A DNA stretch of 64,000 nucleotides from an uncultured Cryomorphaceae bacterium (GTDB taxonomy: Bacteria > Bacteroidota > Bacteroidia > Flavobacteriales > Schleiferiaceae), in the NCBI GenBank assembly GCA_937120475.1, contig CAKZJV010000007.1, positions 372,001-436,000 on the forward strand, written 5' to 3'. Shown here piece after piece: positions 35,038 through 44,117 of the stretch. A program made the translations under genes and the position numbers. Each line of letters begins with the position of its first letter. Position 1 is the first letter of the stretch. The notes beneath the pieces were generated by a model that was not told the origin of the DNA, ran no database searches, and worked only from the letters and a program-made list of their open reading frames with translations.

Positions 35038-35706
35038 TTAGTCTTTTTGCAAGGCTGATAGTATTAGTTCCGATATATGGGCCGCCTGGTTAAAGACCAT
35101 TAAATGAGTACCACCCGGTACCATCTGCACCGGTTCCTTTATCTTATGAATGGGGAAGGAGCGGTCGCGGGTGCCGTGCAAATGCGTAATGTTGGCGCGA
35201 TGAGCAGGTGCCCCTTTCCAGCTGGAAACTTGCCGCAAAGCCCAACGCAGGTAGTGGTTGGAGTGCTCCATAGGCATTATTCGCAATAGTTGCTCCGCTT
35301 CGGGAAAAGACTCGCCATAAACTTTCCCCCACACCGGAAAGGTAGCTCGTATAATGGGTTTGCGAAAGAATAGCGTGAGCCCGGAAGGAGATAGCATTTT
35401 AAAATACCAGGGGTTTTCATCCGGGTGTTTAATGCTGGAAATAAGAATAATGTGATCTACCTTTTTCCAGGCTGCCATTTCCTGGGCCATTATTCCTCCA
35501 AAAGAGTGCCCTATTAAAACACCAGGTGCCCCAGTATCGATGTTCCCGCTCATCCTGCGGGCATAGGATGAGATGGACTCCTTAGCTTTGGGCTCTATCC
35601 AGTTTAAATAGTGAACCTTGTAAGGGTGGAGCTGCAAACGCTGAAAAATGCGATTGTCAAAACCCAGACCCGGCAGGAGGTATAAGTGAGTGGTTTCAGT
35701 GCTCAA
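35038..35706 (-). CDS. Alpha/beta hydrolase
   Basis: A 222-residue hydrolase opening 'LYLLPGLGFDNRIFQRL', with the nucleophile elbow 'VLIGHSFGGIMAQEMA', acidic residue in 'LHGTRDRSFP' and terminal His in 'PGGTHLMVF', a full Ser-Asp-His triad. Substrate is unknown. The best start is TTG (complement of 35704-35706), as no ATG lies before the conserved opening. Confidence 0.83.
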   Translation of the reverse strand: MSTETTHLYLLPGLGFDNRIFQRLQLHPYKVHYLNWIEPKAKESISSYARRMSGNIDTGAPGVLIGHSFGGIMAQEMAAWKKVDHIILISSIKHPDENPWYFKMLSPSGLTLFFRKPIIRATFPVWGKVYGESFPEAEQLLRIMPMEHSNHYLRWALRQVSSWKGAPAHRANITHLHGTRDRSFPIHKIKEPVQMVPGGTHLMVFNQAAHISELILSALQKD

Positions 35707-35803
35707 AATTCAGTTAAACGAACTATGCACCGCAAAGATAAGGGGCTCCCTATAAATAGGAAACAGCGTACGGGGACAGTTTAAGGAAGTGTTGAGAGTA
35801 AAC

Positions 35804-35835
35804 TTGTTTATAAAATAAACTTTTTTGTAACTTTG
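35804..35835 (+). promoter_or_regulatory. Promoter (TTG-N21-TAACTTTG)
   Basis: TTG at 35804-35806 and an exact TAnnTTTG (TAACTTTG, 35828-35835), spaced 21 bases and 14 bases before the ATG at 35850. Confidence 0.6.
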
Positions 35836-35849
35836 ACCAAAACACAATT

Positions 35850-36473
35850 ATGAAAAACAGGAATACACTCTTCGGCATTTTACTTTTATGGACGGCTACC
35901 ACTTTTGCCCAGGATGAAGGTGGAATGCAAACCCTTTTTAAAGGAGGAAAAACAATTGGCGGTATGGGAGGGGTTTTCACCCAGGTAGCCGCCTTTAATG
36001 GTGAACCCGGCTTTTACCTTGGCGGTGGCGGAGGGGCTTTGATTAACGGTAAATTGATGATCGGGGGCTACGGCATGGGGCTTATCTCCAGCCACTCCGT
36101 AAACATTACTTCTCAAACTCCGGAAGGAGCGGTTACCGAAAGTTTTAACGTGGACATGGGGCAGGGTGGCCTTTGGTTGAATTACTCACACCGCCCGGAG
36201 CGTTTGGTGCATTTGAACTATGGGCTTATGCTGGGGGCAGGCGGACTTTCGTATTATCGTACGAATGACCCGAGCCGTTCTTTTTATTCCAGTGGATATT
36301 TTGCCGTAACGCCCAGCCTGGGAGTAGAAGTCAACTTGTTTGAGTTTATGAAACTACGGGCCAGTGGAGCTTATCAGCTAAGTACAGCCTTTGAAAGAGG
36401 TCCCTTGCAAAACACAGATATCAATTCACCCATGTTTCGCATAGGGCTATTTGTTGGTTATTTTGGGAATTAA
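35850..36473 (+). CDS. Glycine-rich exported protein, probable outer-membrane barrel
   Basis: A 207-residue protein with a signal peptide (…LWTATTFAQDEG). It is rich in glycine and has alternating strand patterns ('GGFYLGGGGGALINGKLMIGGYGMG'-like region; 'GLWLNYSHRPERLVHLNYGLMLGAGG') ending 'MFRIGLFVGYFGN', consistent with a small outer-membrane beta-barrel. No known family recognised. Confidence 0.7.
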   Translation: MKNRNTLFGILLLWTATTFAQDEGGMQTLFKGGKTIGGMGGVFTQVAAFNGEPGFYLGGGGGALINGKLMIGGYGMGLISSHSVNITSQTPEGAVTESFNVDMGQGGLWLNYSHRPERLVHLNYGLMLGAGGLSYYRTNDPSRSFYSSGYFAVTPSLGVEVNLFEFMKLRASGAYQLSTAFERGPLQNTDINSPMFRIGLFVGYFGN

Positions 36474-36502
36474 GTCTTTTAAAATTTTACCGGTTCATGG
36501 AA

Positions 36503-36533
36503 TAGCTCGCTAAAATTTTATTTTAGCGAGCTA
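36503..36533. repeat. Perfect 14-bp inverted repeat with 3-base loop
   Basis: Arms TAGCTCGCTAAAAT (36503-36516) and ATTTTAGCGAGCTA (36520-36533) with loop TTT. It sits 29 bases after one gene and 14 bases before the next on the same strand. It could be a terminator whose U tract is part of the stem, or an operator/5'-UTR hairpin of the TPR-methyltransferase gene. Confidence 0.8.
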
Positions 36534-36547
36534 CCAATTGATCCAAT

Positions 36548-38305
36548 ATGCAAATCATAAACCCCCGTTTGCAGTCGGCTATACAACTGCATCAAAACGG
36601 GCACTACCACGAAGCCGAGAAAATATACCGCTCCTTATTGGGAGCTGGTGATAACGAGCCCTCCTTTTACGCCTATTTTTCCGATGCCCTCAACCGGCAG
36701 GGTAAATTCAACGATAGCCTGGAAATACTGGTTCAGGCTGAACGGGATTTCCCCAATCAGGTAGGTTTAAAAATCACCATAGGTCAAACTCTTCTGAGTG
36801 CCGGTAATTTTGGTAAAGCCCGTAAGCTGGCTAAAGACTTAGCCCGTAAGCATCCCAAAAACGGGGAGGTCCATTATTTCTGTGGAAACCTGGCTATGCA
36901 AGACCAGCGGCCCGATGAAGCCCTGGCAGCTTTTGAAAAAGCAGTGACTTTTATACCTCAACTGGCCGAGGCTCATTACAACTGCGGCCTTATTCTTTAC
37001 CAGCAGGGAAATGTACCGGCTGCCCGGCAAAAATGGGAAGATTGTCTTCGCCAGCAACCTGCTTTTGTCCCGGCCCTGCTCAATTTAGGGAACGTTTCCC
37101 TGGAGCAAAATCATCACGAAGAGGCAATAGGGTATCTTGAGAAAGTTTTTCAATACGATGCTGAAAATCCATTTGCGCATCGCTTAATTGGTATGGCGCG
37201 GCATTACCTGGGCCAGGAGGAAGATGCCCTGGAGCATTATAAAAAGGTTTTAAAAAGCGAAGGTCCTTCAGAGGAGATATACACGCTGCTCGCCAACGTT
37301 TACCGCGATCTCAACCGTATGGAAGAGGCTACCGATTTTTACCAGAAGGTGATCGCAATGAACCCCAAAAACCGGATTGCCAATGAAAACCTGGACAAGA
37401 TGGGGAGCAGCCGGATAGAGGCCTGGCATTTCGATATGCTGGGTGACCTCAGGCGCAATGAAGCTTATGAACAAGCCATTAACCGGCAAATCACAGATGG
37501 AGATACAGTATTGGATATTGGTACCGGTTCGGGTTTACTCTCCATGATGTGCGCCAGGGCGGGAGCCGGAAAAGTTTACACCTGTGAAACTGTACCGGCC
37601 ATTGCCAAAGCCGCGGAGCAGGTGATTTCCGATAACGGTTATTCCGATCAAATACAGGTGATTGGCAAACGCTCCACCGGCTTAAAACCGGGTGCGGAGT
37701 TATCCGAAAAAGTAGATGTGCTGGTATCTGAAATTCTGGATTCAGGATTATTGGGGGAAGGGGTTTTACCCTCGGTACGCCATGCTAAAGCCAATTTACT
37801 GAAGGAGGGTGGTAAGATTATTCCAGCGGCCGCCACGGTAAAAGGGGTTCTCCTGCAATCGGAACATTTACATTCCATTGCTCCCCTGAAAACCATTTCG
37901 GGTTTCGACCTGAGCAGTTTCGGGCGTTTCCAGGTAAAGGAAGTGTACCGCAGGGAAACCCTTAACAATGTACCCCATCGTAATTTGAGCGAAGAGTTTG
38001 AAATACTGCCGGTTGACTTTTACCAATTGCCGAAGGAAGCAGGAGTGGATAATCCTAATATTCACCACCTGGAAATACCGGTAACCGAAAGTGGTAGCTT
38101 GCACGGAGTTGGCTTTTGGTTTAGCCTGCACCTGGATGATAAAGTCAGTCTTTCTTCAGGACCAAACGGTGAAATGATCCATTGGGGGCAGGCCGTTTTT
38201 TCCTTACCTCCCTTCCCCGAGGTAAAGGCGGGTGATACCATCCGCTTGCGGGTAGAACAAAGCGAAATGAAAATAGCCTTCTACCTGGAAGATCAGGGTT
38301 TATAA
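36548..38305 (+). CDS. TPR-PRMT: TPR repeats fused to a protein arginine methyltransferase-like domain
   Basis: A 585-residue cytoplasmic protein. Residues 1-285 are about seven TPRs (e.g. 'AHYNCGLILYQQGNVPAARQKW', 'YTLLANVYRDLNRMEEATDFY'). From 293 a class I methyltransferase follows: 'WHFDMLGDLRRNEAYEQAI', SAM motif I 'VLDIGTGSGLLSM' (321-333), ribose-binding Glu347 (YTCE), and the double-E loop SEILDSGLLGE with E395 and E404 at the same eight-residue spacing as in PRMTs. An 'IHW' at 544-546 corresponds to the PRMT THW loop. The combination of TPRs and a PRMT7/PRMT9-like domain is mainly known from eukaryotes (PRMT9). I infer arginine methylation of TPR-bound proteins. Substrates are unknown. 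Confidence 0.8.
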   Translation: MQIINPRLQSAIQLHQNGHYHEAEKIYRSLLGAGDNEPSFYAYFSDALNRQGKFNDSLEILVQAERDFPNQVGLKITIGQTLLSAGNFGKARKLAKDLARKHPKNGEVHYFCGNLAMQDQRPDEALAAFEKAVTFIPQLAEAHYNCGLILYQQGNVPAARQKWEDCLRQQPAFVPALLNLGNVSLEQNHHEEAIGYLEKVFQYDAENPFAHRLIGMARHYLGQEEDALEHYKKVLKSEGPSEEIYTLLANVYRDLNRMEEATDFYQKVIAMNPKNRIANENLDKMGSSRIEAWHFDMLGDLRRNEAYEQAINRQITDGDTVLDIGTGSGLLSMMCARAGAGKVYTCETVPAIAKAAEQVISDNGYSDQIQVIGKRSTGLKPGAELSEKVDVLVSEILDSGLLGEGVLPSVRHAKANLLKEGGKIIPAAATVKGVLLQSEHLHSIAPLKTISGFDLSSFGRFQVKEVYRRETLNNVPHRNLSEEFEILPVDFYQLPKEAGVDNPNIHHLEIPVTESGSLHGVGFWFSLHLDDKVSLSSGPNGEMIHWGQAVFSLPPFPEVKAGDTIRLRVEQSEMKIAFYLEDQGL

Positions 38306-38610
38306 AGCCACTCCTTCAACCGGAGCAGGCTTTTGTGGTAAATCCGGTTCGCCCATCATTTCCTTGAGGTTTTCCTCAATGGTGTAGCTGATGGCTGTTA
38401 ATTGGGGTATCGTCCATACGGTTTTCAAAGGGGTCTTCGGTGCATTCGCCTACCAGGTCAAGCGCCAGGAATACAAAGTTGATAATCAGGCTTAAAGGGA
38501 TGTTTATCCAACCTAATTCTTCAATAAAGGCAAAGGGCACCAGGGTACCGTGTAAATACCCAAAAACAGGAGGAGTAAGCGGGTAGAAACTTAGCTAACT
38601 TCATGAGGGT
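38300..38610 (-). pseudogene. Bestrophin-family channel, C-terminal remnant with frameshifts
   Basis: Reading the minus strand gives the C-terminal region of a bestrophin (UPF0187): 'YLHGTLVPFAFIEELGWINI', 'PLSLIINFVFLALDLVGE', 'CTEDPFENRMDDTPI', then after a one-base shift (extra A near 38404) 'TAISYTIEENLKEMMGEPDL' and a stop at 38300. Further upstream near 38555 a second shift breaks the frame ('LLLLFLG' in another frame), and the N-terminal two thirds of the gene are missing. No intact reading frame remains. The end overlaps the convergent TPR-PRMT gene by 6 bases. Confidence 0.8.
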
Positions 38611-38725
38611 ATGATGACACCGGTAAAGTTATCATTATCTTTAGCGTCTATATATTTAGTAGATATTTATTTTTAATAAACTTATAAAGTTAATTCCGCA
38701 GAAGGTAAGGAACGGGTAGGAGAGC

Positions 38726-40015
38726 TCAAAAACTCCTGCCGGCCACCCCTGAGTAAGGCACCCCAGCCATTCGGGCCATATCGTAATTAAAGGTGGCAAT
38801 ATCCCTTAGGTTAAACTCATTAAGATGCTCATGTCCGCAGGCGGCCGCCATACGGCACATTTGGTTCACCGAATTCTGAAAGAAAGTATGCAGTGCTTCA
38901 ATGGCAGCCTCCTTTCGACTCCATAGTTTATCAGTACGGTCAGGGTCTTGCGTGGCGATGCCTACCGGACATTCGTTACTGTAACACCTGCGGGTAGCTA
39001 CACAACCAATGGCCTGCAAAGCACTATTGGAAAGAGCCACGGCATCGGCACCCAGGGCCAGTGCCTTAATAAAGTCAGTGGGCACTCGTAAACCACCGGT
39101 AATTATCAGTTTAACATCACCACCTTTCTGATGACCCTTACTGTCAAGGTACTGCCGTGCCCGTGCCAGGGCAGGAATGGTAGGTACCGATATATGGTCC
39201 CTGAAAAGCACGGGTGCTGCCCCGGTAGCTCCGCCCCGTCCATCGAGGATAATGTAGTCCACCCCAATATCAAGGGCAAACTGTATATCGGACTCAATGT
39301 GGTTGGCACTGAGTTTATAACCCACCGGAATACGTCTTCCTACAATTCGTTCCCGAACTTCACGAATCAGTCCTTTAAAGTCTTCCACGGTACTGTAATT
39401 TTTAAAAGTGGCCGGGGAGTGAACGTCTTCATTATGATTTTCGGGCAAGCCACGTGCTCTTCTTATTTCCGGGGTAAGTTTTTCCTTGGGTAGCAAACCC
39501 CCGGTACCGGTTTTGGCGGCTTGTCCTCCTTTCAAATGAATGGCTTTAATCTGTTGGCGGAACTGGCTGAAGTTTTTAAATCCAAACATGGCGGTACCCA
39601 ATTGCACCATAAACCGCTTATTGGCCAATGCCTCATCTTCCAGTATGCCACCTTCTCCTGAACATATAGCCGTGCCTGATTTTTCAGCCCCGGCTGCCAG
39701 TACAATTTTAGCTTCAGCCGAAAGGGAGCCAAAACTCATATCGGATACCAGCAAAGGAATACTGAGCCTGAGGGCATCGGAACCTTTACCAATGGTAACC
39801 TCGGTTTTTACACGCTCACGTTCTCGGCCATATTCCACTATCAGGGGCTTTTTAGGAGCGAGCTGAGCGGGGATGATTTGTATATCGTCCCAGGCAGGTA
39901 AGCGGTAGGAGGGAACTCCCATAGATACCACATCGGGGAAATAATTATTAGCATCTTTATACCCGGCCAGGTGACGGATGTACTGATGATGGGGTTCAAG
40001 TGTATTATGTGACAT
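38726..40015 (-). CDS. FMN-binding glutamate synthase-family protein
   Basis: A 429-residue stand-alone glutamate synthase central/FMN domain. The FMN/2-oxoglutarate barrel is visible in 'SIPLLVSDMSFGSLS', 'GEGGILED', 'IHLKGGQAAKTGTGGLLPKEK', 'VDYIILDGRGGATGAAP' and 'VKLIITGGLRV', and the 3Fe-4S cluster cysteines in 'GCVATRRCYSNECPVGIATQ'. The glutamine amidotransferase domain is absent, so it would need free ammonia or act on another substrate (members include methylglutamate/glutamate-like synthases). It lies 46 bases downstream of the cytochrome gene on the same strand. Confidence 0.9.
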   Translation of the reverse strand: MSHNTLEPHHQYIRHLAGYKDANNYFPDVVSMGVPSYRLPAWDDIQIIPAQLAPKKPLIVEYGRERERVKTEVTIGKGSDALRLSIPLLVSDMSFGSLSAEAKIVLAAGAEKSGTAICSGEGGILEDEALANKRFMVQLGTAMFGFKNFSQFRQQIKAIHLKGGQAAKTGTGGLLPKEKLTPEIRRARGLPENHNEDVHSPATFKNYSTVEDFKGLIREVRERIVGRRIPVGYKLSANHIESDIQFALDIGVDYIILDGRGGATGAAPVLFRDHISVPTIPALARARQYLDSKGHQKGGDVKLIITGGLRVPTDFIKALALGADAVALSNSALQAIGCVATRRCYSNECPVGIATQDPDRTDKLWSRKEAAIEALHTFFQNSVNQMCRMAAACGHEHLNEFNLRDIATFNYDMARMAGVPYSGVAGRSF

Positions 40016-40061
40016 GTGGTTAAACTGTTTGGTATTTGGATAATGAATGATAACTGTTTTA

Positions 40062-41810
40062 CTAAAGGTTTTGGATGTACTCTATCACCAATTCCCGGGT
40101 GGACTCCTGCAACAGCCCACTGGGCGGCATAGGGTTTTCAGGACTACTTAGCCGTTCTTCAAACACATGTTCTTTACCGGGCTTACGTTTGTAGTTTCTG
40201 AAGTCCTGTTGAGTAGTGAGCATTATGGTACTAAAACCCTTGTTGCTACTACCGTTATGACAATCAGAACATACCTCTTTTATGTAGGACCAGGTGTCGG
40301 CTTGTACCCTCGGAAGCGTCCAATGGGGTTGCCAATTGCCTTTAGAGGGATCTTTAGCGATGGCTGCAACCATTTCGAGGGCTTGGTGGTAGTTAGCACT
40401 ATCCTGCGGTATGAAATCGTTGAGCTGGTTACCCATAGCCACCTTCCGGTTGTGAAAACCGGCCATGGTAAAATACGTGGGCCGGGGATTTCGCCCGCTG
40501 GTTCGGTTAGGTTTGTTTTTCAGTGTTTCGCTCAGGTTGGCAAAATAAAGCAGGCTTCGCTCATGAGTGGCAGGGGGTAAGCCTTTCCATGAAAAGGCTG
40601 CCTCGGGAAAGCGTTCCAGGTAATTGTTGTTTCCCAACTCGTGGCAACCCAGGCAGGCGGAAACTTCTTTATTTCGTAAGCGCCTTACTTTAGGCCGCTC
40701 TGCGCGGTTAATTTCATTCATAATATCCTTGTAAAAAGCATCCTCCGGATCTTTGGGCCGATATTGCCTCATAAAGGCAATAAACTCTTCATTATCCTGG
40801 AAAATAAGAGGTTCGTACAGTAAGCCACGGCTACGCATGGGCACTACATTGTTACCGAATTTACCACCCAGGTTTCTCCGTCCGTTTTGCTGCGATTCGG
40901 GTTGGGTGTAATAAATCGGTTCACCTGCATCGGTGTAACCTTTATAATCGCTAAAGGGGTAGCTTACAAAGGGGCCTGCGGAGTGACAACTGATACAACC
41001 TTGCCCATTGGGGATACGCCAGTGTTTTACACTGGCCGGGTTATTGGCATTGGGTGGTGGAATGTTTTTACCGGCTAATACTCCCAGGGTGGCAGTAGCT
41101 GAATCAACATCCTGACGTGGACCACGTGAGTGTTTCCATGGGCCTTTGTGGGTAAATTCCCATGATTCTGCTCCGGCAAAATAAGCTGTTTTGCCATTAG
41201 TGCGATTATAGGCGATTAACCCTATTTCTTCCAACAAATTGGGATCGGTAAAAAACTTGGTGGTTTTACGGAATACATAAACCCAATCTGTACTTTCAGA
41301 GCTGACCCTTATAATCCGGCAACCCGGCATACAACCGGCATTTTCCATATCGCGGAAAATTGCACTGGGCTTGTCGCATTGGGTAACACCCCGTTCAGCC
41401 GCATAAAGAACTTCGGTAGAGTTGCGAAAGCGCGGGACACTTTTGGCCGTAATATCCTCAAGTGTGAGAGTTTGTACGGTGCCATCGGGAAGTGTACGTA
41501 ATACAGGCATGGGTTGAGCAGCCGAAGCATCTATTACTGCAAGCGGAAAATTTCCTACCCAACCCAGGGCAATTTCATAGTATTTAAGCGTAATGGCGAT
41601 TTCATCGGGGCTGGGTTGACGTTCTGTATAGGAGATCACCTCGGCTTCGCCCTTCCTAAAATCATAGTTCGGATCATCGGGGTAATTGGAAGTTATTGGT
41701 TTTGGGTCAGGAGAATCGGAGGAGCCCTGGTCACAGGCCTGAGCGAGATACAATACGGTAAGGAAAGAGGCAATAACGGTGATTGCCAAGGTTTTGGGTT
41801 TGGTGGTCAT
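40062..41810 (-). CDS. Triheme c-type cytochrome lipoprotein
   Basis: A 582-residue periplasmic lipoprotein (lipobox YLAQAC26) with three CxxCH haem sites: CISCH (272-276), CLGCH (386-390) and CSDCH (514-518). The last is near a 'ENPMPPSG' segment usual in cytochrome c domains of the PSD/DHC type. The first 260 residues have no haem site and contain four extra cysteines (C145, C160, C164). I do not recognise a named family; an electron-transfer or oxidase role is inferred. It may be cotranscribed with the glutamate-synthase-like gene. Confidence 0.82.
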   Translation of the reverse strand: MTTKPKTLAITVIASFLTVLYLAQACDQGSSDSPDPKPITSNYPDDPNYDFRKGEAEVISYTERQPSPDEIAITLKYYEIALGWVGNFPLAVIDASAAQPMPVLRTLPDGTVQTLTLEDITAKSVPRFRNSTEVLYAAERGVTQCDKPSAIFRDMENAGCMPGCRIIRVSSESTDWVYVFRKTTKFFTDPNLLEEIGLIAYNRTNGKTAYFAGAESWEFTHKGPWKHSRGPRQDVDSATATLGVLAGKNIPPPNANNPASVKHWRIPNGQGCISCHSAGPFVSYPFSDYKGYTDAGEPIYYTQPESQQNGRRNLGGKFGNNVVPMRSRGLLYEPLIFQDNEEFIAFMRQYRPKDPEDAFYKDIMNEINRAERPKVRRLRNKEVSACLGCHELGNNNYLERFPEAAFSWKGLPPATHERSLLYFANLSETLKNKPNRTSGRNPRPTYFTMAGFHNRKVAMGNQLNDFIPQDSANYHQALEMVAAIAKDPSKGNWQPHWTLPRVQADTWSYIKEVCSDCHNGSSNKGFSTIMLTTQQDFRNYKRKPGKEHVFEERLSSPENPMPPSGLLQESTRELVIEYIQNL

Positions 41811-42024
41811 GTTGAACAGGCAATAAATTAGTATTAAATCGTCCTAAATTGTATTGCACATTTCCCCCGGATACAAACCGTATCCTATTCCCCTGTTGTG
41901 ATTAAGTGAATTTTTTTAAAGTTTGAATACCGAATTTAGCAATTAATCCCTTGCAAAAGAGAAAAATCCAAATAAGATTGCCTGGGTAAAGAGGATTGAA
42001 GCGCCTGGCTCATAGCCAAGCATT

Positions 42025-42663
42025 TCATTTCCCGGTTTTGGCTCCTGCCGGAATCTTTCTCCGGCTAAAAACCATAAAGAGTAAGGCCAGTGCCAATACA
42101 ATTACAAACGACCAAACATTAGCGGCCAACGAGGCTGCATAATGGCCCACAATAGCATATAGAATACAGATAGGTGCCAGCCCCAGTGCCGAAGCTATCA
42201 ATACCCTCAACAAAGGCATTTTTTCCACCCCCGCGATTATGACCACACTTTCTGATAATATCGGAATCGGGCGGGTAAGAATGAGGGCAAAACCACCCCA
42301 TTGATCCATTATTTTACGGGCGCGTTTATAGCTGCTACTCTTTTCATTTACCCATATACTACCGGAAATATAACCGATGTAATAGCCCAGAATATTGGAA
42401 ATCATCATTCCGGTAAAGGAAACCAAAGCGCCTATTGCGACCCCGAAGAGGTGCCCGCAGGCGATCATGATAACACTGCTGGGTACCGGTAAAAAAATAT
42501 CCAGGACCAGCAGGCAGGCAGCTACGGTAGCCGTAAGAAAGCTGCTTTTTTCCAAAAGGGGGCTGGGATCTACCAGGAAGGGTATATCCAAAATGGCTAC
42601 CAGCCCTAAGGTGAGTAGTATGATGAAAACCACAATACCCAGTATTTTTCCGATAAGCTTCAT
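42025..42663 (-). CDS. VTT-domain (DedA/TVP38) membrane protein
   Basis: A 212-residue membrane protein with the VTT/SNARE-associated domain: 'LLVLDIFLPVPSSVIMIACGHLFG' with re-entrant Pro motif, 'YYIGYISGS', and 'LTRPIPILSESVVIIAG' (the conserved R-P block). DedA/VTT proteins affect lipid flipping and proton-dependent membrane integrity. ATG at complement 42661-42663 overlaps the upstream stop by one base (TGATG); an earlier start at 42690 would only read out-of-frame through the previous gene. Confidence 0.85.
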   Translation of the reverse strand: MKLIGKILGIVVFIILLTLGLVAILDIPFLVDPSPLLEKSSFLTATVAACLLVLDIFLPVPSSVIMIACGHLFGVAIGALVSFTGMMISNILGYYIGYISGSIWVNEKSSSYKRARKIMDQWGGFALILTRPIPILSESVVIIAGVEKMPLLRVLIASALGLAPICILYAIVGHYAASLAANVWSFVIVLALALLFMVFSRRKIPAGAKTGK

Positions 42664-44093
42664 CAGTTGGCCCCCGGCCAGTTTAACCATACTTCGTAGA
42701 GCACTTTGCTGGCCGAGGTAGGATTAAATTCATCACTTTGTGGAGCGGTTGCTTCAATGCCTCCGAATATCCAGCCTACCATCACTGCTTGGCTGTGGTC
42801 CAGACTGTTCAGGTCAATAATGGTTTTTTCAGTGTTGGCGTAGGAAAGTTTGGGGTTAGGTATAAAAGCAGCATCGGAGCCCATCAGTTTGGGAAGTGAC
42901 TGTGACTCAGGCTGTGGAAATTCCTGCATTCCGGCTGCGTTTTGAACTATGGTAGTTATACTGGAGGTAAAAGGAAGCCAATTGTTGATGGTACCGGGTT
43001 TTAGTTCACCATTTTCATAAAAATAGGCACTGATACCACCCATCAGCGTATGGAACATCGTTTTGTTTTCAGCGTCCCAAAAGGAAACCAGGGAGCACTC
43101 GTACTGGCTTAACTTCTGAGAAAGGCCGGTATTGATTGTAACATTGGTGGTACTATTATGGTCCACCAATATAGGGTGTACCCAACCTCCGTCATCCTGG
43201 GTAAAAACCCCGCCTAAAACGGTAATCGCTTCCCTGCCATCAGGGCGTATAGCCGCACATACGTTTAAATCCCTGCGATGGTACTGGGAAGCCGTTCCGG
43301 TGTTGCCACTGGGATCTTTAAACACCTGATAATCGGAAATTTGAATGGTACCACCGCTGATGTTCATTTTAAATTGCCGTACCTCTTCGGTGTATTTACC
43401 GCTAATACCGCCTATGTAAATGGTATCATAATTCTGCCCGAAAACCAAAAAATAGCTATCCCCGATTTTTTCCAGGCCTCCTCCGGTAACGCGAAAACGC
43501 TCGTCTTCAAGAGTAATAATGCTGCTTTTTAAAGCGGCTGCGTCCTGGTTTTCAATGGCGGTAACCGCACCGTTAAAGTCAATGGCCGAAATGCGGGGGA
43601 AGGTTTGGAAACGCTCGGGGTTGGTGTAATCTCCGTAAGCCCCGTAACCACCAACGCAAATCAGGAATTCACCGTCAAAGAAATATTCCATATTAGTGGC
43701 ACTGAGAAAGTCTTTGTAATCCTCCGGAACCGGCATATTCTTAAAATCACCGGTAAGCGGGTTTAAAATGGTGATCTGATCATTGGAATATTTGGACTCA
43801 AAAACACCCTGTGCATTGGCGGTACCGTGAAATCCCTGGATGCGCCCACCTACCATCATGAGGTAAGTACCATTGTAACCGTGAGCGGCAGACTGTATGC
43901 CGAAGGCCCCCTTAGGTTGTTTATCGGCTTTTTTTACCGAAATGGAATAGGGCATTGCCGTTAGCGGTTGGGCTGCCGGTTCTTCGGTGGCCAAACTGTC
44001 GTTATTGGCTTTGGCGGGTTGTGGGGAGTTGCAGGCCATAACACTTAAAGTAAACAAGCCTGAAAACAGAAGGAGTATATATTTTTTCATCAT
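42663..44093 (-). CDS. Beta-propeller (kelch-like) lipoprotein
   Basis: A 476-residue lipoprotein (lipobox SVMACNSP). The body shows repeated blades: 'YLMMVGGRIQGFHG', 'FLICVGGYGAYGD', 'RFRVTGGGLEKIGDSYFLVFGQ', 'REAITVLGGVFTQDDG', 'FHTLMGGISAYFYENG', 'AVMVGWIFGGIEA', each with the kelch-type GG after a beta-strand. No catalytic residues recognised; likely a binding protein. It is coupled to the VTT gene by one base and follows the VioB-like gene by 24 bases. Confidence 0.75.
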   Translation of the reverse strand: MMKKYILLLFSGLFTLSVMACNSPQPAKANNDSLATEEPAAQPLTAMPYSISVKKADKQPKGAFGIQSAAHGYNGTYLMMVGGRIQGFHGTANAQGVFESKYSNDQITILNPLTGDFKNMPVPEDYKDFLSATNMEYFFDGEFLICVGGYGAYGDYTNPERFQTFPRISAIDFNGAVTAIENQDAAALKSSIITLEDERFRVTGGGLEKIGDSYFLVFGQNYDTIYIGGISGKYTEEVRQFKMNISGGTIQISDYQVFKDPSGNTGTASQYHRRDLNVCAAIRPDGREAITVLGGVFTQDDGGWVHPILVDHNSTTNVTINTGLSQKLSQYECSLVSFWDAENKTMFHTLMGGISAYFYENGELKPGTINNWLPFTSSITTIVQNAAGMQEFPQPESQSLPKLMGSDAAFIPNPKLSYANTEKTIIDLNSLDHSQAVMVGWIFGGIEATAPQSDEFNPTSASKVLYEVWLNWPGAN

Positions 44094-44117
44094 AGTAAAG
44101 GTTTGGAGGTGATTAAA

